NCBI RefSeq assembly: GCF_009936375.1
Contig: NZ_AP022333.1
Location: 1-64,000 of the forward strand
Reading direction: 5' to 3'
Length of the DNA stretch: 64,000 bases
Source: Methylosinus sp. C49
GTDB lineage: Bacteria; Pseudomonadota; Alphaproteobacteria; Rhizobiales; Beijerinckiaceae
Position 1 is the first letter of the stretch, and the number at the start of each line of letters is the position of its first letter. This document shows positions 18,370-26,878 of the stretch, piece by piece. Under the pieces are notes generated by a model, which saw only the letters and a program-made list of their open reading frames with translations, had not been told where the DNA came from and did not search any database. The position numbers were made by a program, and so were the translations under genes.

Positions 18370-19424
18370 CCCGCGAGCTCCTTGCGGCGCGTCTGCCGCA
18401 GCAGAGCGGCGAAGACCGGCGCGCCGATCAGCGCGGTGATGACGCCGAGCGGTATCTCAGCCGCCGTGGCGCTGCGCGCGAGGCTGTCCACGAGCAGAAG
18501 ATAGGATGCGCCGAGCGCCGCGGAAACGGGCAGCAACGCCCGCTGATCGGAGCCGACCAGGAGACGCGCCGCATGCGGAACGACCAGCCCCACCCAGCCG
18601 ACGACGCCGGCGACGGCGACTGCCGCGCCCTCTATGAGCGCGACAGCGCCGAAGACGAGCCAGCGGTCGCGCTCGACCGGAAGGCCGAGGGCGCGCGCCT
18701 CCTCCTCGCCGAGCGAGAGGACGTTGATGCGGAAGCGCATGAGCCAGAGCATCGCCACGCCGACGAGAACGCCGGGCGCCGCAACGCCGAGGCGCGCCCA
18801 GGTCGCGGCCGAGAAGCTGCCCATCAGCCAGAACACGATCGCCGGCAGCGAGCTGTTCGGATCGGCGAGAAACTGCAGCAGCGAGACAAGCGCCGCGAAC
18901 AGAGCGCCGATGACGACGCCGGTCAGCACCAGCATCACCGTGTCGCTGCGGCCCTCGACGCGCGCCAAGGCTCCGACCAGCACAAGCGCGACGGCGCCGA
19001 AGGCGAAAGCCCCGCCGATGAGCGCGAAGCCGCTGAAGCCGAGCGTGATGGCGAGCGCGCCGCCGAAGGCCGCGCCGGGCGACACGCCGAGAATCTGCGG
19101 CGCCACCAGCGGATTGCGGAACACGCCCTGCAGCGCCGCGCCGCTCACGGCGAGCCCTGCGCCGCACAGCGCGGCGAGCAGAACGCGCGGCGCGCGCACG
19201 AGCAGAATGATGCGCTCGTCCATCGCGCTCCAATCCGCCGTCAATGGCGAGACGCGCGCCAGCAATATTGCGATCGCCTTTTGCGGCGCGATCTGAAAGC
19301 GCCCGACGCAGAGCGCCGTCAGCGCGGCGACGACAAACAGCACGAGGACGGCGAGCGCTCCCACCCAGCGTGGAAGCGCGCGCTTTTGCGGCGTGTCGCC
19401 GCTCGCGGTCACGAGCAGGCTCAT
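18366..19424 (-). CDS. FecCD-family ABC transporter permease
   Basis: 352 residues with about ten hydrophobic helices, as in BtuC/FecD/FhuB permeases. Family marks are LRAPRVLLAALCGAGLAVSG, GVFRNPLVAPQILGVSPGAA near the first third, and GLVVPHAARLLVG in the cytoplasmic coupling region. It works as a homodimer in the inner membrane with the downstream ATPase and upstream binding protein. The start overlaps the binding-protein stop as ATGA. Confidence 0.94.
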   Translation of the reverse strand: MSLLVTASGDTPQKRALPRWVGALAVLVLFVVAALTALCVGRFQIAPQKAIAILLARVSPLTADWSAMDERIILLVRAPRVLLAALCGAGLAVSGAALQGVFRNPLVAPQILGVSPGAAFGGALAITLGFSGFALIGGAFAFGAVALVLVGALARVEGRSDTVMLVLTGVVIGALFAALVSLLQFLADPNSSLPAIVFWLMGSFSAATWARLGVAAPGVLVGVAMLWLMRFRINVLSLGEEEARALGLPVERDRWLVFGAVALIEGAAVAVAGVVGWVGLVVPHAARLLVGSDQRALLPVSAALGASYLLLVDSLARSATAAEIPLGVITALIGAPVFAALLRQTRRKELAG

Positions 19425-20512
19425 TTCGACTCGCTCGCCGCGAAGCGATCATAAAAGCGCGCGTCGCCGTTGATCTGCATGCGAAGCACCTCGTCCATAT
19501 CCGCTCGCGACGGCGTCTGGCCGTAGAGCAGCCGATAGGCGTGCGCGATCTCCGCGCGCAGATCATAGTGGAAGGCATCGGGATAGAGGAGATCGGCGAG
19601 CCACATCCAGGTCAGCGGGCTCTCCTGGCTGGGCGGGTCCCAGCGATAGCCGCCGATCGGCATTTTATAGACCCGGCGCTCGCGCGCGGCGCGCGTCGCC
19701 GACAATATCTCGTCGTCATAAATGCGCGCGGGCGTGAGCTTCTCCTCGAAGCCGTTGAGGAGGATCACATCCGGGTCCCATTGCGCGATCTGCTCGGCGT
19801 TGATCGCGGGCGCGCCCGCGAGACCCTCGGCGGCGTTGCGGCCGCCGACGAGGCGGATGTAGAAATCATTGTAGCTGTTCGCGCCCGCCGCCGCGAGCCC
19901 GCTCGCAGCGCGTTGCAGATAGACGACACGCAGCCGCCGCGCTTCTGGAATGTCGCGCGCCGTCTTTTCTATGTCGATGATCGTCGCAGCGCGCCAGGCG
20001 ATCAGCTCTTTCGCGCGCTCCGGCTTGCCGGCGATATCCGCCATCAGCGTGAGATTGCCACGCGCGAGCGACTCCGTTCCATAGCGCAACAGCGCTGTTC
20101 GAATGCCGGCGTTGCGCAATGGGCCGACGATGTCGTCGCCGCGATCGCCCCATTGCACGACGACATCTGGATCGAGCAGAGCGAGCGTCTCGACATTTGG
20201 CATGAATCCATCCGCGCCGACGCCGGCGACGGACGCGTCGATGGCGCGCGCCTGCGGAAACATGCGTCCGAGCAGACCCTCGTCGATCGCTTTCTTCGAA
20301 GAGGGATGCATCCCGACGAGTCGCTGCGCCGAGCCGTCCACAGCGATGAAGGACGAGGCGGAGGGCATGGGAATGGTGACGACACGTCGCGCCGGATGGG
20401 GAAGACACACCTCCCGTCCCGCGAGATCGCCAAAACAATCGGCATGCGCACGCAGAGTTGCGCAAGAAGCGACGAGCAGCGCCGCACCGCCGACCATTCC
20501 CACTCGATTCAT
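19421..20512 (-). CDS. Periplasmic metal-chelate-binding protein of ABC transporter
   Basis: 363 residues from the ATG at 20512, which gives a proper signal peptide (GGAALLVASCATLRAHA); the upstream in-frame extension is not signal-like. Class III binding-protein features: RRVVTIPMPSASSF at the first strand, LALLDPDVVVQWGD and QWDPDVILLNGF as the lobe-linking Asp-Pro-Asp motifs. An N-terminal pair of Cys residues (DCFGDLAGREVC) could form a disulfide. It is the first gene of the six-gene operon. The ligand is not deducible. Confidence 0.88.
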   Translation of the reverse strand: MNRVGMVGGAALLVASCATLRAHADCFGDLAGREVCLPHPARRVVTIPMPSASSFIAVDGSAQRLVGMHPSSKKAIDEGLLGRMFPQARAIDASVAGVGADGFMPNVETLALLDPDVVVQWGDRGDDIVGPLRNAGIRTALLRYGTESLARGNLTLMADIAGKPERAKELIAWRAATIIDIEKTARDIPEARRLRVVYLQRAASGLAAAGANSYNDFYIRLVGGRNAAEGLAGAPAINAEQIAQWDPDVILLNGFEEKLTPARIYDDEILSATRAARERRVYKMPIGGYRWDPPSQESPLTWMWLADLLYPDAFHYDLRAEIAHAYRLLYGQTPSRADMDEVLRMQINGDARFYDRFAASESK

Positions 20513-20761
20513 GCCTACCTCGTAGAATGCGATGTGCGGAGCTACGTTCGTCGACTCTTCGAAGCGCGTCGGACAGCCGACCGGTCTAACGACGATTGCA
20601 GCGCGATCGCTCATTCGCACACAAAGCTCTGTGAGCTGGTCGTTCGAGTCAATGGCGTCGCACGGTTCTTGGAATTGTTGCAACGTCTTCTACTTGGACC
20701 GGCTCATTCGACGACCGTCGCTATTCATGAATTCTACGCCACGGCCGTCGACGAGCAGACC

Positions 20762-21094
20762 TCACATTGCGCTGAAGATCGTCTCGAAAATTGCGATTGG
20801 ACCCGCGAGAATGGCGACGGCCGCCGCGACACGGGGAGCGAGGGCGAGCAGGACGGCCGCCAGCAGAGCGCCGAGAGACGCGGCGACGACGAACACGACG
20901 GCGCCGATCGAGGCGCTCCGCCACAATGTCGCCGAACAGAAAGCACAGATCAAAAGCGCGCAGCTCGCGAATCGCGCTGCGATCTTGTCCGTCGTGTAGG
21001 CTCGATGCCCGAAGACCTGCTGGTGGTGGCGATCCATCGCCAGCGCCGCCGCGAACGAGCTGCAATAGCCGAGAACGAAAACAGACGGAGTCAT
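20762..21094 (-). CDS. DUF3325 small membrane protein
   Basis: 110 residues from the ATG at 21094, overlapping the PepSY gene stop as ATGA. LAMDRHHQQVFGHR near the N-terminus is the DUF3325 hallmark, and three hydrophobic helices follow. DUF3325 proteins occur with DUF3649 and PepSY proteins next to siderophore receptors, and the same trio is present here. The exact role is unknown. Confidence 0.8.
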   Translation of the reverse strand: MTPSVFVLGYCSSFAAALAMDRHHQQVFGHRAYTTDKIAARFASCALLICAFCSATLWRSASIGAVVFVVAASLGALLAAVLLALAPRVAAAVAILAGPIAIFETIFSAM

Positions 21095-22629
21095 GGGACG
21101 AGCTCTCTCTCGCGCGTCCGGTCGTTGATTTTGTCGCGCGTGTGTTCTTCGCGCAGCTTTCTCGCGATCACTGCGAACACGCTGCCGATTGCCGCCATGG
21201 CGGCGTCGAATCCCAGGAAAGCTCGATCGTAGGATGCGATCTCGCCGCTGCGATAGGCCTCCACATCGGCGAGCGGCAAAGCGGCGAAGGCGCCAGCGGC
21301 GACGAGCAGCATCGGCGTCCAGGGCGTGCGGCGCCAAGGGAGAAGGGAGACGAGGAGCACTGCGAGCCATGTCGAAAAGAACGCGATAGGCTCGCCCAGC
21401 AGACGACCAGGGGAAGCGGAAGGAATCAGCCTGTTCGCCCAGAAATACGCCGCCACTGCAATCGGCAATCCGACGATCACGCCGAGATTCAGCCTCTCGA
21501 CGAGAAACAATCCCATGCGCGACGTCTCACGTCGACGCGCGCTAACCGACCACAGCACGAGGCCCGTCCCGATCATCGCCGTCGCTGTCGCCCCGCAAAT
21601 GAACAGGCACGCCCGCAGAGCCGCATCGGCGAAGCGACCGATATGCAGACCGTACATCGTCATCTGAGCAGCGACGACCGCCGACGGCGGCGACTGCGGA
21701 ATCGATCTCCCTTCCGGTCCGATGAAGCGCAGCTTGTCATAGCGATAGGCCAGCGTTTCGGATGCGTCGCGCGTCAGCTCGATGAGCGTTCCGACCTCGC
21801 CCGGCCGATAAATTTCGATCACGCCGACACGACCGCCCGCCCAGCGTCGTCGCGCTTCCGCGAGCAGCGACGCAATGGGCGCGAGAGGCGCAGGGTCGGA
21901 GACCGCCGGCGTCGGCGCGACGAGACCGGCTTCTACGAGCAGAGCTTGCGCGCGCCCCTCGTAAGCGACGTGGATTCCCCACGGCATATAGAGGAACATC
22001 AAAGCGACCAGTCCCGTATAGGTGATGACGAGATGGAAGGGCAAGGCCAGCACGCCAGAGATATTATGGCCGTCGAGCCAGGCGCGCTGACGCGTCGCAT
22101 CGGGCCGAAAGGTGAAGAAGTCGGCGAATAGGCGCTTATGCGCGACGACGCCGCTGACGAGAGTGACCAGCATCACGATCGCCGCGAGGCCGACGAGCAA
22201 GCGTCCCCAGATCGACGGCATCTGAAGATCGAAGTGGAAGTAATAGAGAAAGTCGCCGCCGAGCGTCGCGCGCGCCGGAGAGGGCGCCCCGCTCGCCGGA
22301 TCGAGCCATTCGTGAACGAAGCTCGGCCCCTTTCCTGATTTGCGCCAGAGATGAATCTCCGTCGCCGGCTCACGCGCATTCGGCAAGGTCACGCGCCAGC
22401 GTTCGGCGTCGGCGCCGATCGTTCGAAGACGGCGCAAGGCGCCATCCGCGATCCGCGCGTCATCGCCCGCATCTATGGAGAAGCCGAGCTCCGGGCGCAT
22501 CCAATGGGAAATCTCGGAGCGGTAGTAGGTCGCGCTGCCCGTGAGAAAAATCGCATAGAGGAGCCAGCCCGCCAGCAGACCGGCCCAACCGTGGAGCCAG
22601 AGCATCGAACGAAAGAACGATCCCTTCAC
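21091..22629 (-). CDS. PepSY-associated transmembrane protein (siderophore-linked)
   Basis: 512 residues from the GTG at 22629, which overlaps the upstream stop as GTGA; the longer reading back to 22884 is Arg-rich antisense to the upstream gene. It has HGWAGLLAGWLLYAIFLTGS at TM1, a periplasmic PepSY region, HFDLQMPSIWGRLLVGLAAI at TM2, DGHNISGVLALPFHLVITYT at TM3, GLHIGRFADAALRA at TM4, and extra C-terminal helices. Conserved His residues at helix ends may bind haem or metal. Known relatives act as inner-membrane reductases releasing iron from imported siderophores. Confidence 0.88.
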   Translation of the reverse strand: MKGSFFRSMLWLHGWAGLLAGWLLYAIFLTGSATYYRSEISHWMRPELGFSIDAGDDARIADGALRRLRTIGADAERWRVTLPNAREPATEIHLWRKSGKGPSFVHEWLDPASGAPSPARATLGGDFLYYFHFDLQMPSIWGRLLVGLAAIVMLVTLVSGVVAHKRLFADFFTFRPDATRQRAWLDGHNISGVLALPFHLVITYTGLVALMFLYMPWGIHVAYEGRAQALLVEAGLVAPTPAVSDPAPLAPIASLLAEARRRWAGGRVGVIEIYRPGEVGTLIELTRDASETLAYRYDKLRFIGPEGRSIPQSPPSAVVAAQMTMYGLHIGRFADAALRACLFICGATATAMIGTGLVLWSVSARRRETSRMGLFLVERLNLGVIVGLPIAVAAYFWANRLIPSASPGRLLGEPIAFFSTWLAVLLVSLLPWRRTPWTPMLLVAAGAFAALPLADVEAYRSGEIASYDRAFLGFDAAMAAIGSVFAVIARKLREEHTRDKINDRTRERELVP

Positions 22630-22910
22630 GACGCGCTCCACGACAGGGAGAGCATTGTCGCTGCTACGAGCAGCAGAGCGCCGAGCAGGAGCCCGAGCCA
22701 TGCGCGAAGCGCGCTCGAGGCCGAAAAGCACCAGAGGAACGCGCCGACATAGACGGCGAAGCTCGTCAGCATTCCGACGAGCACGACATCGGCGCGGGAG
22801 TCTCGCGACGAAACCGAGCAGGCGACGGCGAAGAGGGAGGCGAGCGCATAGCCGCCGACGATCGCCGCAATGGTTCGGAAACAAATTCCGAGCCGTTGCT
22901 TCGTAGCCAT
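22626..22910 (-). CDS. DUF3649 small membrane protein
   Basis: 94 residues from the ATG at 22910 with GAGG upstream. Three hydrophobic helices are present, and RTIAAIVGGYALASL plus SALRAWLGLLLGALLL match the DUF3649 pattern. It is the first gene of a three-gene operon with PepSY and DUF3325 proteins. That set accompanies TonB-dependent siderophore receptors, and the divergent receptor at 23262 fits. A helper role in inner-membrane iron handling is inferred. Confidence 0.78.
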   Translation of the reverse strand: MATKQRLGICFRTIAAIVGGYALASLFAVACSVSSRDSRADVVLVGMLTSFAVYVGAFLWCFSASSALRAWLGLLLGALLLVAATMLSLSWSAS

Positions 22911-23261
22911 GCGCTGAACCAACCTCGACAAGACGCGCTCGCTCCTTCGGTCGAAGCTTCGCCTTTCGTGAATGAAGGCGAAAGGCTTCCGATGGTGGGG
23001 CATAAGACGGTGGGCGCGCGCTCGCGCGCCTGCCGCGTCATTCGACTGTGAGCTTACCGCAGAACTCCGCTGATTGCGCTATCGACGATCGCCTTCGCAT
23101 AGCAGTCTGGAAAACTTCCACTATGGGCCTTTCGGCGCACAGATTGGAAGCATTCGTCGATCGTGATCGTCATTGCTCGTGATAGAGCGTGATCTCCGCC
23201 ATATCGCGTCGTTCGCTCTCGCGCCTTCGACGCGCGCGCAGTCTCGGGGGAGCATTGCGTC
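22911..23261. other. Divergent promoter region between DUF3649 operon and FhuA-like receptor
   Basis: About 350 bp without a gene. It must carry promoters for both directions. I see three CGTGAT copies (23162, 23178 and 23188) but no convincing Fur, RirA or Irr box. Confidence 0.45.
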
Positions 23262-25487
23262 ATGTCATTCATCAAATCGCATCGCGGTCGCGCGATCGCG
23301 CGTCAGCGCCGTCTCGACGCCATCGCGATCGGTTGTCTCCTCTCCGTCACGCCAGTCCTGGCCGAGGAGCAGCCGATCGCTCTGGATGCGATCGATATCG
23401 GCGCCGCGCGACCAACGGGCGGCAAGCGCAAGACCGACGATAACGCCGCCATTGTCGCGAAAGGGGGCTCCGCCGCGACAAAGACGAGCACACCGCTGCT
23501 GGAGACGCCGCAATCGGTGACGGTCGTCACGCGCGAGCAGCTCGATCTTCAAGGTTCGCCGACGATCTACGACGCCTTGCGCTACACGACCGGCGTCGGC
23601 GGCGAGCGCGGCGTCAATCTCACTGATGATTCCTTCAATCTGCGCGGCTTCGCCGCCGGCCTCGCGAGCGCGCCGATGGCGATCTATCGCGACGGCCTCA
23701 AGCAGCTCGGCGGCACGTATGCGGAGCCCTCCGAACCCTACGGATTGGAGCGCATCGAGGTCATTCGCGGCCCGGCCTCCGTGCTCTACGGCCAGATCGC
23801 GCCAGGCGGCCTCATCAATCTCGTCACCAAGCGTCCGTCGACCGAGCCGCTGCACGAGCTGGAAGCGCAGCTCGGCAGCTTCGATCGCAAGCAGATTGCC
23901 GGCGACTTTCGCGGCGCGATCGATCCAGCAGGCGTCTGGTCCTATCGTCTGACTGGCCTCTTCCGTGATAGCGACACGATGGTGAGCCATGTCCCGGATG
24001 ATCGCCGCTACATTGCGCCGGCGCTACGATTCGAGCCATCGTCCGACACGTCCCTGACGCTTCTCGCACGCTATCAGGACAGTCGCACCGCGTTCAATTG
24101 GGGCCTGCCGGCGATTGGAAGCGTCGCGTACAACCTCAATGGCGTCTTGTCGAGACACACATTCTCGGGAGAGCCCAATTTCGACAAATACACGACCGAG
24201 GTCTATGCGGTCGGATATCAGTTCGAGCACCGCTTCAGCGACATGTTCACGGTGCGGCAGAACTTCAATCGCTGGGGATCAGCGCTCGAATGGGATTCGG
24301 CCTATGGCAGCTCGCTTCAGGCGAACGGGCGCTATCTCAACCGCTTCGGCTACAGCCGCCGCGACACATATGGCAGCTGGACCGTCGACAATCAGCTCGA
24401 GGCGCGCTTCGACACCGGCCCGCTCGAGCATAAGGCGCTCATCGGACTGGATTATCAAAACTATCGCTGGAACTACAAGACTTGGCGCGGAACGGTCGCG
24501 GCGCTCGATCTGTTCAACCCGGTCTATGGCTCGCCAGTCGTCCTCGGCTCGACGCCCAATATCGACAATCTAATTCTCAACGATCAGCTCGGCGTCTATT
24601 TCCAGGATCAGATCAAGCTCGACGGACATTGGCTCATCACGGGAGGCGGCCGTCAGGATTGGACGACCCAGACCAGTTACGCCTATCGCGCCGGCACGGT
24701 CACGCCATCCAATCAGGACGCCTTCACCGGTCGCGCGGCGCTCATGTATCTCTTCGACGAAGGCGTGTCGCCCTATGCGAGCTACTCGAGATCTTTCGAG
24801 CCGCAGACCGCGATGGACTACACGGGCGCGCTGCTGAAGGCGAAGACGGGTGAGCAATATGAGGTCGGCTTCAAGCTCCAGCCGCCGGGCTCCGATTATA
24901 TGTTCAGCTTCGCGGCCTATCAGCTGACGCAGCAGAATGTCCCGAGCGCCGATCCGGACGCTTCGCATCGTCTGATCAATCCGTCGGCGCAGATATCGAT
25001 CGGCGAGGTGCGCTCGCGCGGTTTCGAGCTCGAAGGGAAGGCGACGATCGACCGCGATCTCGATCTCATCGGCTCCTACACTTTCACCGAAAACAAGATC
25101 ATGCAGAGCGCCACCGGCACGCAGGGACAATCCATGCCGGGCGTCGCCCGCAATGCTTTCGCGGTGTGGTTCAATTATCGGCCGGACTTCGCAGCGCTCG
25201 GCGTGCGAGAGCCGAATCTGCTGCAGGGGCTGAGCTTCGGCGCCGGCTTGCGCTACACTGGTCCGAGCTTTTCGCCGCCGCTCGCCGCCCGCGCTAGCGT
25301 CTACCGCGTCCCGGATTATGCGGTGCTCGACGCGATGATCGGATATGAGCGCGACAATTGGCGCCTCGCATTGAACGTCTCCAACCTTCTCGACAATGCT
25401 TATGTCGCCGCCTGCTATTACAGCGCGCCGGAATGCTTCTATGGCGAGCGACGCAAGCTCGTGGCCACGTTGCGCTATCGCTGGTGA
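23262..25487 (+). CDS. TonB-dependent siderophore receptor, FhuA-like
   Basis: 741 residues. A signal peptide of about 35 residues ends near VLAEE, then a TonB-box-like ALDAIDIG, a plug with ETPQSVTVVTREQL, VIRGPASVLYGQIAPGGLIN and LVTKRPS, and a barrel ending in YRW. The C-terminal ACYYSAPECFYGERR with its Cys pair is typical of ferric-siderophore receptors of the FhuA/FoxA group. There is no STN domain, so it is not self-signalling. It is divergent from the DUF3649-PepSY-DUF3325 operon and upstream of flavodoxin, all pointing to iron-limitation expression. Confidence 0.94.
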   Translation: MSFIKSHRGRAIARQRRLDAIAIGCLLSVTPVLAEEQPIALDAIDIGAARPTGGKRKTDDNAAIVAKGGSAATKTSTPLLETPQSVTVVTREQLDLQGSPTIYDALRYTTGVGGERGVNLTDDSFNLRGFAAGLASAPMAIYRDGLKQLGGTYAEPSEPYGLERIEVIRGPASVLYGQIAPGGLINLVTKRPSTEPLHELEAQLGSFDRKQIAGDFRGAIDPAGVWSYRLTGLFRDSDTMVSHVPDDRRYIAPALRFEPSSDTSLTLLARYQDSRTAFNWGLPAIGSVAYNLNGVLSRHTFSGEPNFDKYTTEVYAVGYQFEHRFSDMFTVRQNFNRWGSALEWDSAYGSSLQANGRYLNRFGYSRRDTYGSWTVDNQLEARFDTGPLEHKALIGLDYQNYRWNYKTWRGTVAALDLFNPVYGSPVVLGSTPNIDNLILNDQLGVYFQDQIKLDGHWLITGGGRQDWTTQTSYAYRAGTVTPSNQDAFTGRAALMYLFDEGVSPYASYSRSFEPQTAMDYTGALLKAKTGEQYEVGFKLQPPGSDYMFSFAAYQLTQQNVPSADPDASHRLINPSAQISIGEVRSRGFELEGKATIDRDLDLIGSYTFTENKIMQSATGTQGQSMPGVARNAFAVWFNYRPDFAALGVREPNLLQGLSFGAGLRYTGPSFSPPLAARASVYRVPDYAVLDAMIGYERDNWRLALNVSNLLDNAYVAACYYSAPECFYGERRKLVATLRYRW

Positions 25488-25662
25488 AAGAGCGCGTTGT
25501 CCACTCGCGTCTGGAATTGGGCTGGCGCCTTCGGAGCGCGGAGCCCGATCAGCGTCGGCAGCGAGGGGGCGCCGAGGACACGCCTGCAATGCATGCCCGA
25601 TCATTGGATCGACATCCGTCCGCACAGGCGGCCTCGTCGTTCTTCCCGTCGGCCCTTTTTCG

Positions 25663-25735
25663 ATTTGGAATAAATACAATATATCGCCCATTTATACAAA
25701 TAATCCAAAGTATAGACTATTTACGCCAAAATAGC
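25663..25735 (+). promoter_or_regulatory. AT-rich putative promoter with dyad before flavodoxin
   Basis: A markedly AT-rich stretch in otherwise GC-rich DNA. It contains TATAC (25693-25697) and GTATA (25710-25714), an inverted pair 12 nt apart, about 65 bp ahead of the flavodoxin start. It is a candidate promoter or operator for iron-responsive control; no regulator can be named. Confidence 0.45.
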
Positions 25736-25778
25736 GGGGCGCTACCTTGGCGCGTTCGACTCGATAGAGAGGTGGCGC

Positions 25779-26261
25779 ATGAGCATCACGGTCATTTTTG
25801 GTTCGGACGGCGGAGCGACGAAGGGAGTCGCTTCCCGGATTTCCAAGAAATGTCAGGGGCGAGCGGTCGACATAAAAGATGCGACAGCGGATGATTTTGA
25901 AAATTGCCACCTGCTCATTCTCGGCTCGCCGACCTATGGCGACGGCACGCTCCAATCGGATTGGGAAGAAAATATCGACAAGCTCCGCAGCGCCAATTTG
26001 CAAGGTAAGACGGTCGCTCTGTTCGGCACGGGCGATCAGCAGACCTATCCACATTCTTTCGTGGACGCCATGGGCATTCTCTATGACGAGGTGCTCGCGC
26101 TCGGCGCCCGTGTCGTCGGCTTCACCGAGACCGGGGGCTATGATTATCTCGGCTCCACTGCGGAGCGAGACGGCAAATTCGTGGGCTTGGCGCTCGATCT
26201 GGACACTCAGTCCGGCATGACCGAAAAAAGAGTGACCGCATGGCTGAGCAAGCTTCTTTGA
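25779..26261 (+). CDS. Flavodoxin
   Basis: 160 residues. The FMN phosphate loop is FGSDGGATKGVA, the second FMN loop is LGSPTYGDGTLQSDW, and the third is FGTGDQQTYPHSFVDAMG. The length and the loop after position ~120 mark a long-chain flavodoxin. It is a cytosolic one-electron carrier that replaces ferredoxin when iron is scarce. AGAGAGG precedes the ATG. The DUF2023 gene overlaps its end. Confidence 0.95.
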   Translation: MSITVIFGSDGGATKGVASRISKKCQGRAVDIKDATADDFENCHLLILGSPTYGDGTLQSDWEENIDKLRSANLQGKTVALFGTGDQQTYPHSFVDAMGILYDEVLALGARVVGFTETGGYDYLGSTAERDGKFVGLALDLDTQSGMTEKRVTAWLSKLL

Positions 26262-26671
26262 TGAGCGAGGCAGTTCGGCCTTTGGCCCTGTCCCGACAGT
26301 CCGCGGACGCGGCTTCGATCTCGAGGCTCTTTCACCACCATCTGTATGAGCTCAGTCGTGGCGTTCGCGCGCTGTTTCTGATGACGCTCAGTCGCTCGGA
26401 GCTGGAAGTCGTGCGCGCGAAGCTGCAGGCGCAAGGCCTCGATTACTTCGTCCAGCAGCTCAGTCCGATCAAAGCCAATCTCTTCTTCGGACGACCTGCC
26501 TTCGTCGCCGTGGCGCGCGCCCTGGTGACGCGTCCGCTGAATGCGCTGACGGCGGAGGAGGATTTCATGCTCGGCACGCTGCTCGGCTATGATTGCGAGC
26601 AGCAGTGCCGACGCTTTCTCGCGCGTTCGTCGCGCGCCGAGCTCGCCGAGCTGCCTCCGGCAGCTGAATGA
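26240..26671 (+). CDS. DUF2023 family protein
   Basis: 143 residues (or 136 from the ATG at 26261). LFHHHLYELSRGVRALFLMT near the N-terminus, LDYFVQQLSPIKANLFFG and EEDFMLGTLLGYDCEQQC are the DUF2023 signature. DUF2023 genes are commonly found directly after flavodoxin genes, as here, where they overlap. The function is unknown; the association suggests a partner for flavodoxin under iron limitation. Confidence 0.82.
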   Translation: MAEQASLMSEAVRPLALSRQSADAASISRLFHHHLYELSRGVRALFLMTLSRSELEVVRAKLQAQGLDYFVQQLSPIKANLFFGRPAFVAVARALVTRPLNALTAEEDFMLGTLLGYDCEQQCRRFLARSSRAELAELPPAAE

Positions 26672-26878
26672 AAGAGACGAGACTTGCCCCGAGCGCGCGG
26701 CACGCGGAGTGGCTCTGTCGCGCATTTTTCTCGCAGGTCGGTTGGGGCTATGATCGCCGGGCGTGGGCCAGGCGGGATGGTCCGATGATCGATTTCAACG
26801 GCGGCCATTTCGGCTCTGTCGCACATTGAGATAGGGACTGCCGGGCGCGCCGCAGCAGCCGACAATGCGGATCGGATA

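Noticed and set aside
19244-21232. 662-residue plus-strand open frame
   Set aside because: Runs antisense through the binding-protein and DUF3325 genes; no recognisable domain and Arg/His-rich.
23162-23193. Three CGTGAT copies before the FhuA-like receptor
   Set aside because: Uneven spacing (16 and 10 nt) and a short common hexamer; not convincing as an operator.
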